Position numbers and translations under genes: made by a program
NCBI GenBank assembly: GCA_039602395.1
Contig: JBCNJP010000003.1
Span: 67,209,880-67,273,879, forward strand
Origin: Deinandra increscens subsp. villosa
Lineage: Eukaryota; Streptophyta; Magnoliopsida; Asterales; Asteraceae
Length of the DNA: 64,000 nt
Direction: 5' to 3'
Part shown: in pieces, positions 33,488-45,928 of the stretch
How positions within the stretch are numbered: the stretch's first letter is position 1
How the letters are laid out: each line of letters opens with the position of its first letter
The notes under the pieces: generated by a model
What the model was told of the DNA's origin: nothing
Seen by the model: only the letters and a program-made list of their open reading frames with translations
The model's database searches: none

Positions 33488-33688
33488 TTAGGACCCTCTC
33501 AAATAGAAATAGAGAACGAAGTAACAATACATACATAATTTTAGTAACTCCAACCGATTAGGCGTATTGTGCCGGTTCTTTTGAGTAATATATCTAGAAA
33601 TGCCCGTTGATTCCTTATTAACACCGTTTCGAACACAAGCGGTACATTCCAAAAGAACCGGCATCCGCACATCTTTATCCTTGGCCAT
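33488..33688 (-). pseudogene. rpl33: Plastid rpl33 fragment (ribosomal protein L33)
   Basis: From ATG at 33688 on the minus strand: MAKDKDVRMPVLLECTACVR, then NGVNKESTGISRYITQKN and RHNTPNRLEL, a clear match to plastid L33. The second CxxC pair is altered (CMYC, normally CPYC) and the usual basic C-terminus is replaced by unrelated residues, so homology ends near 33530. The upstream strand to about 33830 resembles the psaJ-rpl33 spacer (inference). Confidence 0.85.
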
Positions 33689-33830
33689 GAACCTCCTTTG
33701 GATTTTTAATTTACACAACTCTTCCTCTTTCAATCCGAAATTAAAAAGAAGAAAGGAAGGAAAAAACAAAATAGAATTTGTAACTTGCTGTCCTCTTATG
33801 CAAGATTTCACTACAATAAATATAGGAAAC

Positions 33831-35701
33831 TAGTTGGCGGGATGCGCGCGATGCGCACGATCCGTTGTGGTTAACCGGTGACACGTAATTTTTTTCATAG
33901 CCGTAATGTAACCAATTCCATTTGACCCTGTAAAAGTGAAGCCGCCGCCACGTTATTTCTTTGCAAAACCGTAATGTAATATTTGATGAATATGATCGTT
34001 GACAAATAAATTGAAGCAAATTTTATGACATAAGTTACAAAATCATAACCAAACAAATGCAATAAACAACAATATATTAAAAAACAAATTTAATAAAACA
34101 ATTAAATTAGGTGCCATTGAGGTTTAGTCATAACCAAACATACTATAATCTAATCATTGAAGCATGATCAAGTCATACCTGGAAGCAATAGCCTGCCTAT
34201 CTTGTTAACTTTTATCAAGTCAAACCTGGGCCAAATATGAGCCTATATCAATTTGGACCTCATGAGCCGTCTTTTTTCACCTCAAGTACATGTTGACTCT
34301 TTAAGTCAACTTTACTAAACCTCCCAAAGCTGATCCAATCCAAAATGATGCTTATCATAGAATTAACCTTAACATAGAGAATATAGTGCTTAAAATGGAC
34401 CCTCGCATATAATATTGACTATGGAAGTTTTCCCGAGGCCAAGTATGTGAATAATTTGATCGTATGTGGTCATATGTATATATGCTTACCTGACCCATTT
34501 GTAGTCATGCTATATCTACATGCTTTCGGAACTACTTTATAAAATAATATTTTAAGCCCATCTACATGCTATTTTAAGAGGAATGATGTAACACACATAC
34601 ACCAACATAACACATAAACAGGTACACGCATCAGCATGAGCTTTTTCATTTACCTATCACATTAACTATTAAGTTCAAGTATTGTCTTTTTAAAGAAAAG
34701 TTTTCAAAAGCTTAGTTGCAGGTTGAAAAGTAAATGACTCAAACCCTCAAATAAAGCCAAAATTGCCATGTATTTATTTGAACATCAGATGAACATGTTG
34801 TTGGTGCAATCTATAATAAGTATTTTAAACTTTTTCAGGCTTAATAGTGTATGGTATTGCTTTGAAGAACTTTTTATGCTACTGGTTGGGAAAATTGAAA
34901 TTGAATTTCTAGTTTTTCATGTTAAAATGTTTAAATCTCATATGGTTATATTGAAACGGGCTAATCATCTGAACCGAGCACAAATAACAGACTGGGTCAG
35001 TCGTGTCACACTGTCCACTTGCTCTCTGTAAGTCCCCAAGAATATTCAGCTATCCAAATTGCCCATCTTATGAGGCTATTATAACATAAGCACACAAGAA
35101 TTATCAATTAAGGCCTACCTTTACCTGGTTGTTCAAAACAGACACTCCTAACCAACAAATGGAACATGCATAAGTTCTCTAGGTCCTATGAACATTTACC
35201 TAGTAATCCTAACCATTTACCTAGTAATCCTAACCTGGATTATTGGCTGCAACAACTCTCAAAAGCACATATTAGCAATTTAGCCCTCACTTATGAACAC
35301 ACAATGTTATAAAATTTTAGAACAATGTAAGATTAACAGTTTAATGAAACGCTAACAAGACCTTTTTGCATGAAATTTCTACGAAAACTATTCAGTTTTG
35401 CCATTGATAATCCATATATACTCACCATTCATCATCGAATGTGTAATCATATATAAATACTTCTAATCATATTTGAATTTTCAACTTAGCAAGGTCATAT
35501 AACAATTTTTGTAGATTCAAATATTTTAATTTATAGACACAGTCTAGTAAACACATACAGACCAACCGATACCATTAACAACACCCTTTTGAAAGTGTTA
35601 CATGTTTCAGCCCTCACTTACGAACACAAAATGTGATAAAATTTTAAAGCCATTTCAGATTAGCAGCTTAATGATCCATTCACAGCAATCTTTTGGATGA
35701 A
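33831..35701. other. Intergenic DNA, no gene seen; diverged tandem duplication
   Basis: AT-rich and without a recognisable coding frame. A CG-rich motif (GCGCGCGATGCGCACG) near 33842 resembles the ends of some dispersed plant repeats. Two related segments, about 35282-35560 and 35611-35880, both begin CTCACTTA(T/C)GAACACA and share ATGTGTAATCATATATAAAT; they are offset by about 328 bp. Confidence 0.5.
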
Positions 35702-37451
35702 ATTCCTGCTAAAGCTATTCAAATTTATCATCGTTAATATATGCTCACAATTCATCTTTTAATGTGTAATCATATATAAATACCTCCAATCACATTTACA
35801 TTTTTAACTGGGAAAAGTCACACAACAATTTTTTAGATTCAAAGATTTTAATTTTATAGAGACAGTGTAATAGAACTCTTTTATCATTGTTAATTGAACA
35901 TGACAACAAATTAAGGTTATGTAGATGATATTTTAAGAGCAACCTAATATGCCTGAACATCCAAATACCATGTTCAGGTCGTATTCACTTAGAACTCCAT
36001 AGACATGCCACAATAACATACTAAAAAAACTTGCAAAACAAACCTCCGAGCAACCAAACAGAATCCTTGAAATAGATCCTCCTGAGAAAAAAGTAAAACA
36101 CAAATAAGCCTCAAATAAATGTCTACACAGCAAAATATAACAAAATCTTGGGAGATGAGGGCCAGAAAGCCTGCTCAACAGTTAGGAAATCACAAAATTA
36201 GCAACACACATTAACACAAACACCTCATACCAGAAAGCTTGCTCAACGGTTGAACATCACAAAATTAGACAAACACTTCATAAAAGAAAGGTTGCTCAAC
36301 AGTTGGAAATCACAAAATTAGAAAAAAAAATTAACACAAACACTTCACATGCAACAACAAATCAACACGCAAACATGCAAAACTAAATATGAAACCAAAA
36401 GAATCTGAGATTAAAATTGAAACAGATAATTGATAGTAGTTGAAACCATAAAAATTCAGGCTGACATGTTACAACCCTTTAAGGTTTATTGTTGAATCAC
36501 TATTTTTCTACAGAATATAAAACCAATTTTCTAAACAATGAAGAACAAAAATTAACCTTCAAAATGGAGAACACTAATCAACCTACAAACACAACCATTT
36601 CTAAACCAACCTAACTGGACATGAGACCAAATGCACAAACCTACACTATAAACATTCTATTCCCTTGTACACAGGGTAAGTTCCACCTTAACACAAACAT
36701 GATAAAAGAAATAAAGCAACATCCAACATGAAGCCAACCCAAAAAGGATTAAGATTAACAAAGAACATGTAAAAGTGACTGATTGAAACCATAACTAAGT
36801 CAACCATCACTATCAAGATTTGTCAAAAGAAAAAAAAACAGGAGATTAAACTGCATAGCAAGCAGGTAACGATTTTAGATCCGCATGTGTCATCCCATCT
36901 CTCCATTCACGACCAAGCATTTCAACAAACACTTTATATGCGTTCGAATTGAATCACTAAATTAACCAGCAAACCAGAATAAACACAATGTATAAAAAAC
37001 AAACGGAATTCAAGAACAAAAAGAGAAGAAATCTAAGCAAGAAAATTGGAAGTAATTAGATAAAAACCTCTCTATTGAAGAAATCTAAGCAAGAACTAGT
37101 GAGGCAGCGTACAATTAGTTGGAATGGGAGAGAAGATATATAACCTTTCACGCATCGATTAGTAGTGAAGGTACGATGATGGATTTATGCGTGATTTTGT
37201 GGATGACTAAGGCATGCTCGTGCTAAATACCTTGTTGGAGCAGGTAAAGAAAACATGGACATCACCGAGACATACCGAGGCATGGTTTTGCTTTTCATGG
37301 AGCAGGTATGGAAGAAAGCCTGTGTGCTTGCACTGTGCACTTGTACCGGCCGCTTCAAGACTTGTAGACTTAACGAATTCGGAGGACCAAAGCAAAAGGA
37401 ACGGCAAGAACATCGTTACTTTACACAAAATTTTCTTTGCTTAACCCACAT

Positions 37452-38304
37452 CAATGTTTTCACGACCGGATCGGACCGGCCGGTTGGACCGGGTCCGACC
37501 GGTAACCGCTCAAGTTTCGAACCGATTCACCCCTTTGAGCCGGGCCTCTTTTGAGCCGGAGCGGTTCGCCGTTTGACTGGTCGGGCCGGTGGTTCGATCG
37601 CCGGTCCGGCCGGAATTTTGACCTTAAAAAAAAATCTCGTCGGCAACGTAAGTGAGTTACGATCATCTCGGTATCTTGGCCCTCCCTTGACTCTTTTTCA
37701 ACAACAAACGAAGGAGTAGAAGAAATAGCAGATGAGGAAGAACCAAGAAAATAGATATGGTAGAGAACTTTTTTTTTGAACGGCATATGGTAGAGAACTA
37801 GAGATGTAAAGTTGATGGTTGACAGTAAAATCTTGAAGATGATATGCGGCGGCTGAGGAGGTTGTAAAGCCCTAAGAGAAACACATTTCTAACTTTTAAT
37901 TTTAAAGCGAATCTTTTAATAAACATGGGAAACATGGGTCATGACTTGTTATTCTTACATGGGCAAGTGTCAAGTGGGCAAGGCATTTTGGGATTTTTAG
38001 TAAAAGATATGTTGTAATTTTTATGATAATTCCGAATTTTGTAATTTATTTAAAAGAATATTGTTTAACTTAAAACATAAAAGGGTGAAATTTAAACTAA
38101 TGACTTTAGAATTGTGAGGTATAAACCACTAAACTAACTTGTTAAATTTCATTTTATCTACTATATTGTTTATATATACATATAATATTATTAAAATTAA
38201 TATATATTAAGTCTACCGGTTGAACCTCCGGTCCAACCATTCGGTTCCGGTTCGACCTTTATTTCAGAGAATACCGGTCGTACGACCGGTCCGGTTCTGA
38301 AAAC
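37452..38304. mobile_element. Unclassified 853-bp CCGG-rich DNA element, present in one copy only
   Basis: It is absent from the other copy of the duplicated segment. The ends are related in inverted orientation: ATGTTTTCACGACCGG at left and GTTTTCAGAACCGG at right read inward. Subterminal DNA is packed with CCGGTCCGG and GACCGGT motifs. ACAT stands on both sides (37448-37451, 38305-38308). The empty copy has ACAT-GT-ACAT (57390-57399), like an excision footprint. No transposase; class unknown. Confidence 0.7.
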
Positions 38305-38589
38305 ACATGACGCTTGGTTGGAAGTAATAAGCTGGAACTATTCATTGAGTACACTATTCATTAAAGTTTTCAATTGTTTATTGTTGAATAAGAATTAAAG
38401 ATTTTTAACCTCTCAAATCACACTACATCATTTCATATAAGTATCTTGTATAAGGGTAAAGATCATGTGAAAATCCCTCCTTAGCCTAAAAACCACTTAA
38501 ATGAAGGTTAATAAAGTAATTTAATATTTTATTTTCAATATTATCAATACCCACCCTATGTTTCATATATTTACAACAACCCCTCCTCT

Positions 38590-39330
38590 TTACACCCCCC
38601 CCCTTCCGTGTTGCATATATGCAACATAATTATTTTACATAGATATAACCTCTAACCCGCATCCCAACCACCCCACCCCCTACCCCTACCCCCGCCCACC
38701 CCATGTTGCATATATGCAACATAATTATATTGCATATATATAACCCCTAATCCGCATCCCAGCCACTCCCACCCCCACCCCATCCCCACCCCACTCCCCT
38801 CGTCTTGCATATATGCAACATAATTATATTGTGTATATACAACCCCTAACCTGTACCCGCACTCCCGCCACCCCCCCCCCCCCGCCACCTGTGTTGCATA
38901 TATGCAACATAATTATATTGCATATATATAACCCATAACCCGCACCCCACCTCACCCCCACCTCGTATTACAAATATGCAACATAATTATATTGCATATA
39001 TATTATATATAACTCCTAACCCCCCCCACCCCCATCCCATGTTGCATATATGCAACATAATTATATTGCATATAGATAACCCCTAACCCGCACCCCACCC
39101 CACCCCGTGTTGCATATATGCAACATAATTATATAGTATATATATAACCCCTAACCCCCCCCCCCCCCCCCCGTGTTGCGTATATGCAACACAAGTGTGT
39201 TGCGTATATACAACCCCCAACCCGCACGCCCCATGTTGCATATATGCAACATAATTATATTGCATATATATAACCCCTAACACGCACCCACCTCTCCGTG
39301 TTGCATATATACAACATCGAATAAGATAAA
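38590..39330. repeat. Palindrome-plus-C-tract minisatellite, copy A
   Basis: About ten units of roughly 57-98 bp. Each has the perfect 16-bp palindrome GTTGCATATATGCAAC or a variant, then ATAATTATATTGCATATATA, then a C-rich tract such as ACCCCTAACCCGCACCCC. The same array recurs at 57700-58420. Confidence 0.9.
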
Positions 39331-39882
39331 CTTAGATACGAGATTATTGATATTGTCACTCGATGCGCGAATCGTTTAAGATCCTGTCCAGTAAGCTTAC
39401 TTTACTCCGCGAAGATCTATTTGCTATTAAAGGTAGTGGTTTTTACAAATATTACATGTTGTCATTGTTATACTTTATGGATTTAGAGTTGTGTGTGTAT
39501 GCAATATAATATCTATTAGGTTTATGTGTCGACATATATTTTTTTTCAATTATATTATGATTCTGTAGTATGAATACATGTTGTATATATACAACATCCC
39601 TACATTCTTCGTTTATACAACTCAGCTCCAATTTACATAGCATGATGTATTTTAACAGAACGGGACAAGCAAGATGTATAATCTCAAGACAAAGTACAAA
39701 GGTAGGTATTTTACACCACATTCGCAAATACAAAAATTATAACAGACTATGGTCAAATTCAATGTAGTAGGTTCACATGTTGAGCTAATGAATCCCTTGT
39801 AGGCTCAAGCAATGAACCGCCTCTGCGACTCCAATTTACTATGTTTCTTTAGCTTTGACTTGGGATCATTTCCATCACTTTA

Positions 39883-40382
39883 NNNNNNNNNNNNNNNNNN
39901 NNNNNNNNNNNNNNNNNNNNNNNNNNNNNNNNNNNNNNNNNNNNNNNNNNNNNNNNNNNNNNNNNNNNNNNNNNNNNNNNNNNNNNNNNNNNNNNNNNNN
40001 NNNNNNNNNNNNNNNNNNNNNNNNNNNNNNNNNNNNNNNNNNNNNNNNNNNNNNNNNNNNNNNNNNNNNNNNNNNNNNNNNNNNNNNNNNNNNNNNNNNN
40101 NNNNNNNNNNNNNNNNNNNNNNNNNNNNNNNNNNNNNNNNNNNNNNNNNNNNNNNNNNNNNNNNNNNNNNNNNNNNNNNNNNNNNNNNNNNNNNNNNNNN
40201 NNNNNNNNNNNNNNNNNNNNNNNNNNNNNNNNNNNNNNNNNNNNNNNNNNNNNNNNNNNNNNNNNNNNNNNNNNNNNNNNNNNNNNNNNNNNNNNNNNNN
40301 NNNNNNNNNNNNNNNNNNNNNNNNNNNNNNNNNNNNNNNNNNNNNNNNNNNNNNNNNNNNNNNNNNNNNNNNNNNNNNNNNN
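39883..40382. other. Assembly gap of exactly 500 N
   Basis: 500 N is a placeholder length used by scaffolding software, so the real distance is unknown and may be negative (overlap). Left of it lies the duplicated segment; right of it the sequence begins inside Copia-2 gag. Confidence 0.98.
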
Positions 40383-40383
40383 T

Positions 40384-43300
40384 GACTCCAAAACTGTTAT
40401 TAACCAAGTTCAAGAATTGCAGGTCATTCTTAGTGACATTCTGTCTGAGGGGATGGTTCTTGGTGAAACCTTCCAGGTTGCTGCCATGATTGAAAAACTT
40501 CCACCAACTTGGGTGGATTTCAAGAATTACCTTAAGCATAAGCGAAAGGAAATGACTATGGAGGACCTTGTGGTCCGTCTTCGAATTGAAGAAGACAATA
40601 GGTTGGCACAAAAAGGAAGCCAAGTGGAAGCCTATGCTAAGGCTAATGTTGTGGAATATGGCCAGTCTTCCAGGTTTAACAAAAACAATAAAGTCCATAA
40701 GTCTAACAGCAAAGGGAAAGGTAAAGGTGTGAACCTAGGTCCAAAGAAAGGTGGTGTGAAGAAAAAGGTTGGTCCTTTTAAAGGGAGATGCTACAACTGT
40801 GGAGAAACTGGTCACCGTGCTGATCAATGTAAGGCTCCTAAAAAGGAGAAGGCCCATATGATCGATGATGACATGCCTCTTGTGGCTATGATCACTGATC
40901 ACACGGACATGATGGAGGAGGTAAACACGGTGTCTAACAAACCTAAGGGGTGGTGGGTTGACACCGGTGCTACCCGTCATGTCTGCCCTGATAAGACTCT
41001 CTTTAACTCGTTTAAGGAGATGATGGGAAATGAAAAGCTATACATGGGCAATGGGGCTACAGCTGATATCAAGGGTGAAGGGGATGTGATCCTCAAGTGG
41101 ACTTCGGGGAAGGAGCTCGCTTTAAGCAACGTGTTGTATGTTCCTGAGTTACGCAAGAGTCTTGTGTCAGGATGGTTGCTTAATAAGTTTGGTTTTCGTC
41201 TGGTATTTGAAAGTGACAAATTTGTTTTGTCTAAACGTGGTATGTTTGTTGGCAAGGGCTATGCCCAGAATGGTATGTTTAAACTCAATGTAATGACTGT
41301 GAAAAAGAACATCAATAAGAATGCTTCTACTTCTGCTTACTTGATTGAGTCTTCTAATGTTTGGCATGGTCGTCTTGGTCATGTTAACTTTAATTCATTG
41401 CGTCGTTTGATTAAATTAAATCACATACCAGCTTCTGCGATTGAGCCAAATTCAAAATGTAAAACTTGTGTTGAAGCCAAACAAACAAGATCATCGTTTA
41501 AATCAATAAAACGAAAAACCGAACCCCTTGATATGATTCACACTGACGTGTGTGATTTAAAATCGGTTCCCACTAGAGGTGGTAACAAGTACTTCATCAC
41601 CTTCATTGATGATAGTACTAGATATTGCTATGTGTACTTACTCAAGAGTAAGGATGAGGCAATAGACAAGTTTGTCTTGTACAAAACTGAGGTTGAGAAC
41701 CAACTCAACAAAAAGATAAAAGTAATAAGGAGTGATAGAGGTGGTGAATACGTTTCGCCATTTGCTGAGGTATGTGCTCAAAATGGTATCATCCATGAGT
41801 GAACTGCTCCTTATTCCCCACAACAAAATGACATTGCAGAACGTAAGAACCGAACGTTAAAAGAAATGATGAATGCCATGTTGATAAGTTCTGGGTTGAG
41901 CCAGGACATGTGGGGGGAAGCCATTTTGTCGGCTAATTATCTTTTGAATAAGATACCTCTCAAGAATAAGGATGTGACACCTTACGAGTTGTGGATGGGA
42001 AGAGAACCATCTTATAAATACTTGAGAGTGTGGGGGTGTCTAGCCAAAGTGGTTGTGCCACCACCAAAGGCACAAAAGATAGGACCCAAAACTGTGGATT
42101 GTGTATTCATAGGTTATGCCCAACATAGTAGTGCACATCGGTTTCTTGTACATGAGTCTAAGAATCCCGATGTACACGTGGATACTATAATGGAATCAAG
42201 GAATGCATCATTCTTTGAAGATGTTTTCCCATGTTTGGAAAAGGGCAAGGCTAGTTCATCAACTCCCGTTGATGAGATTGTTCAAGATGAGTCTCGAGAA
42301 CAATCAGAGGATGAAGAGGTTGAGCCAAGAAGAAGCAAAAGGCAAAGGACTGAAAAATCTTTTGGGCCTGATTTTCTTACTTATATGGTTGAGGGTGATC
42401 CCCAAACATATAAAGAAGCGGTCACCTCATCAGAAGGACCTCAATGGAAAGAAGCCATCAAGAGTGAAATTGATTATATCCTACAGAATCACACTTGGGA
42501 ACTTGTAGATCTTCCACCAGGTTGTAAACCACTTGGGTATCGTTGGTTATTCAAAAGGAAGATGAATCATGATGGCTCCATTGACAAGTACAAGGCAAGG
42601 TTAGTGATCAAAGGGTATAGACAAAAAGAAGGCCTAGACTACTTTGATACTTATTCGCCTGTGACTAGAATAACCTCAGTCAGGTTGGTGCTTGCAATCG
42701 CAGCTTTGAGAAAGCTAGAAGTACATCAAATGGATGTAAAAACCGCATTTCTAAATGGAGAGTTAGATGAAGAGATTTATATGGAGCAACCTGAGGGTTT
42801 CTCTGCTCCTGGCCAGGAGGGAAAAGTTTGCAAACTCGTGAAATCTCTATATGGTTTGAAGCAAGCTCCAAAACAGTGGCACCAAAAGTTTGATCAAGTT
42901 ATGATTAATAATGGTTTCAAAATAAATGAGTGTGACAAGTGTGTCTATGTAAAAGACACATCACGAGGTTATGTGATGTTATGCCTTTATGTAGATGATA
43001 TGCTTATCATTGGAAGTAATGATCACATGATCAGATCTACTAAAGACATGTTGAAAGCGAGATTTGACATGAAAGACATGGGTCTAGCCGATGTGATTCT
43101 TGGAGTAAAGATCATTAGAACCCAAAATGGTCTCGTGTTAAGTCAATCTCACTATGTGGATAAGATTCTTGAGAAATTCAATTCGAATGATACGAGTATA
43201 GCTCAAACTCCAATTGATACGTCACACCATTTGACAAAAAATAGAGGAGAAGGTGTAGCTCAATTGGAGTACTCAAGGGTGATTGGCAGTCTTATGTATC

Positions 43301-43938
43301 TCATGACATCCACCAGGCCAGACTTAGCATATGCTGTGAGCAGGCTAAGTAGATATACTAGTAACCCAAGTTCTGAGCATTGGAAAAGTATGACAAGATT
43401 ACTAAGGTATTTGAGATACACAAGAAATTATGGGCTGCATTATGGCCAAGATCCAGCTGTTGTGGAGGGATACAGTGACGCCAACTGGATATCCGACATA
43501 AAAGATTCAAAATCCACAAGTGGTTATGTGTTTACCCTTGGGGGAGCGGCTATATCATGGAAATCTTCCAAACAAACGATTATAGCTAGGTCCACGATGG
43601 AATCTGAGTTCATTGCATTGGATAAAGCTGGAGAAGAGGCAGAGTGGCTACGACAATTCCTGGAATATGTTCCAAAATGGCCGAAACCGGTGACAGCCAT
43701 TTGCATACATTGTGATTGCCAATCGGCTATTGGTAGAGCTCAAAGTGCAATGTATAATGGCAAATCACGGCATATACGTCGTAGACATAATACGATACGA
43801 CAACTGCTCTCAACGGGAGTTATCACGATTGACTATGTGAAGTCAAAAGATAACATTGCGGATCCGCTTACAAAAGGCTTAAGCAGAGAGGCAGTACACA
43901 AGTCGTCTAGAGGAATGGGACTAAAGCCCTTGGAGTAA
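40384..43938 (+). pseudogene. Copia-2 gag-pol, one premature stop, 5' end missing
   Basis: A single frame of 1,185 codons, open except for a TGA at 41800-41802, where the family has a sense codon (family knowledge). Order: gag tail (LPPTWVDFKNYLKHKRKEM), CCHC knuckle CYNCGETGHRADQC (about residues 137-150), protease WWVDTGATRHVC (Asp about 193). Integrase has its HHCC finger (41360-41465), FIDDSTRYCYVY and RSDRGGEY; the stop falls just before the TAPYSP segment leading to its third catalytic acidic residue. RT has YRWLFKRK and YVDDMLIIG (about 42992), RNase H TMESEFIALD and SRHIRRRHNTIR. It ends KSSRGMGLKPLE. The gag N-terminus and 5' LTR lie in the gap. The stop removes RT and RNase H from the polyprotein, so the copy is probably inactive. 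Confidence 0.92.
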
Positions 43939-44478
43939 ATTTGTGCGAAGGAAAACCTAACCTAGAAGATTGGAGATCCCATGACCTAGGTTCAATAGGA
44001 CAACCTAATTGTACGAATTAAGGTCACTGTGGGGGGAGTACCCCAACATACAAAAGGGAGTTGCACACTTCCTAGTCCATTCCTATAACAAATCAGTGAT
44101 ATCAAGGAGGTTAAGCATATAGCTTTTAATGATTTATGGAAAATCACCTATGTGAGAGAGAAGTGGGGTCGCTTCGAATGGAATTGTGGGGTGCGCAATT
44201 CCTAGAGCTCTTGCAGAACCAGGCAAGTGTCCATGACCACTACGGACACGACAATGAGGGGTTAACCAGACCAGGAAGAGTTTTGTGTGAAGTGTAATAA
44301 CGTCTACATAAAAAGGGGTTAGTTCAAGGACATCACAGTCTACTAATCGCTAGGAGACCAAGTATACATCACAAAGGAGGGTTCAAAGGGAACACCTACT
44401 TCTCCTGCAAAACTCAACCGTTGGAACTATATCTTGACACTAGAGCGTTGAAATTGATCTCCATTCATGTGGGGGATT
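43939..44478 (+). other. Copia-2 3' non-coding region
   Basis: Follows the polyprotein stop. No coding frame; ends in the polypurine tract and GGATT (44474-44478), which was duplicated when Gypsy-2 inserted. A 540-bp untranslated 3' region is longer than in most Copia elements. Confidence 0.75.
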
Positions 44479-45896
44479 TGTGACACTTCGGTCAATCCAT
44501 ATGTATTTTATCCGACCCGTTTTCAATTTTGGATTGTAATTATGATCTTGAATCAATAAAGAATCATATTATACATTATTATCACAATTATGTTATATGA
44601 TTCATAGAAATTATCTCGAAGTCTAAAATTCAAATTCTATCTCAATCAATTTCGTTATTAAAGTTAAAACCAGATAACTTTAGCAAATCCAAACATGTAT
44701 TATATTTGTGTGTAATACTAGTCACGCATACAAATAAATACTAGTGAGGTTTCATAAAAAGTTGGAGGTTTATGACAAAAATAATGAAATTTCGGTACTT
44801 TACACGATTTCGGTATTAATCGGAGGTCTTGTAAATCATCAAAATCAAAATATTTATACTCCAAGATTATAAATATAATAAAAATATATTTTTGGAGGTA
44901 AAAAGTGTCAATTTACTAAAGTTTAGGGGCTAAAACTGCAAAAATGAAACTTCAGGGGCTAAAAGTGTAAATCTGCCAAAATCACTCCTGGGCGGTACGC
45001 CCCAAATTTCTAACTTCTGGGCGGTACTCCCCAAAATGTCACTTTAGGGCGGTACTCCCCAAATGTTTAATTTCTGGGCGGTACGCCCCAGAATGTGCAG
45101 ACGTGTTTTTAGCTTTGCTACGTGTTTCAGCCCCGTTTAACCATTTGATTAGTGTCAAATTCTTCGATTAGTCACCAGAACGCGTGTCCTAACGAGATTT
45201 CGTCCCTGTTAGTATATAAATCAACCTCTGGAACTCGAAATCAAGCTTTAATTCCTAAAATCTATCTCTCAAAAAACCTTCATTTCATACCCGTATCTTC
45301 ACTGCCCGAATTCTCTCAACTCAGGAGCTCTCGAGGTCTAATTTTCTGCAGTCCTCCTCTATTTGGTACGTAGAACAAAAGCCCTCTATCAATTTCTGTT
45401 CATATTTATGTTTCGATCGAGTTCTAGATTTGCTTAAAAAGCTAGGGTTCTTGAACTTAATTTCTAAAATTGGAACAATCTGTTAGGAATTAGGATCTGT
45501 AATTTTGGGGATCTTCATACGAACACATAACTAAAGAAACCCCTAAGTTAATTTCATAATTGGAGAACATTTTTTTCAAGTAAAAAACGGTATTATACGT
45601 CGTTATAATGCCCAAATTTAACAAACGGTTATGAGTTTGGGTCTCAAATTTTAGGGGATATCTTTGTATACTATCAAGATTAAAACCCTAAATTTTTATC
45701 ATTTTTCAAGCACGTTTGATATTATTCGTAAAATTGATAAATACAAATATTTGTTAAAAACAAATATATATTTATATGATCATAAAATTAAATATTTGAT
45801 ATTATATGATTATATATATATATATAACTTTACCAACATTATTATCAATATATGTGTATTTTATAAAAATATGTATATATTTAAAAACATAAATTA

Positions 45897-45928
<32 letters not shown>

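Larger units (their letters stand above)
32240..33830. mobile_element. Nuclear insertion of plastid DNA (NUPT), mosaic
   Basis: Fragments of at least four plastid loci lie side by side: rps18 (+), rps11 (+), trnT-GGU (-) with the trnG-UCC 5' exon (+), and rpl33 (-). In plastids rpl33 and rps18 are neighbours on one strand and rps11 lies far away, so the order is rearranged. All genes are truncated or mutated. Boundaries are approximate: nuclear-looking AT-rich DNA precedes 32240, and a GC-rich non-plastid sequence starts near 33835. Confidence 0.85.
35702..39882. repeat. Copy A of a large duplicated segment, ends at the assembly gap
   Basis: It matches 55648-58984 almost base for base apart from an 853-bp insertion (37452-38304) and small indels. 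It starts at ATTCC (35702-35706), the target site occupied by Copia-2 in the other copy, and stops at the first N. The non-coding sequence includes a run of A-rich, possibly antisense-transcribed DNA at 35900-37100 and the minisatellite at 38590-39320. Confidence 0.92.

Noticed and set aside
37255..37554. 99-codon frame with MDITETYRGMVLL
   Set aside because: No recognisable domain; the frame runs into the 853-bp insert and the copy B version differs after the empty site.
38740..39290. Interstitial telomere (CCCCTAACCC phrases)
   Set aside because: The plant telomere unit is CCCTAAA in perfect tandem; here the phrase occurs once per long unit.
38590..39330. CRISPR-like regular repeats
   Set aside because: No unique spacers, no cas genes, plant nuclear context; it is a minisatellite.
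39812..40698. Long open frames on both strands at 39812-40698
   Set aside because: They consist of translated N and reflect the assembly gap.
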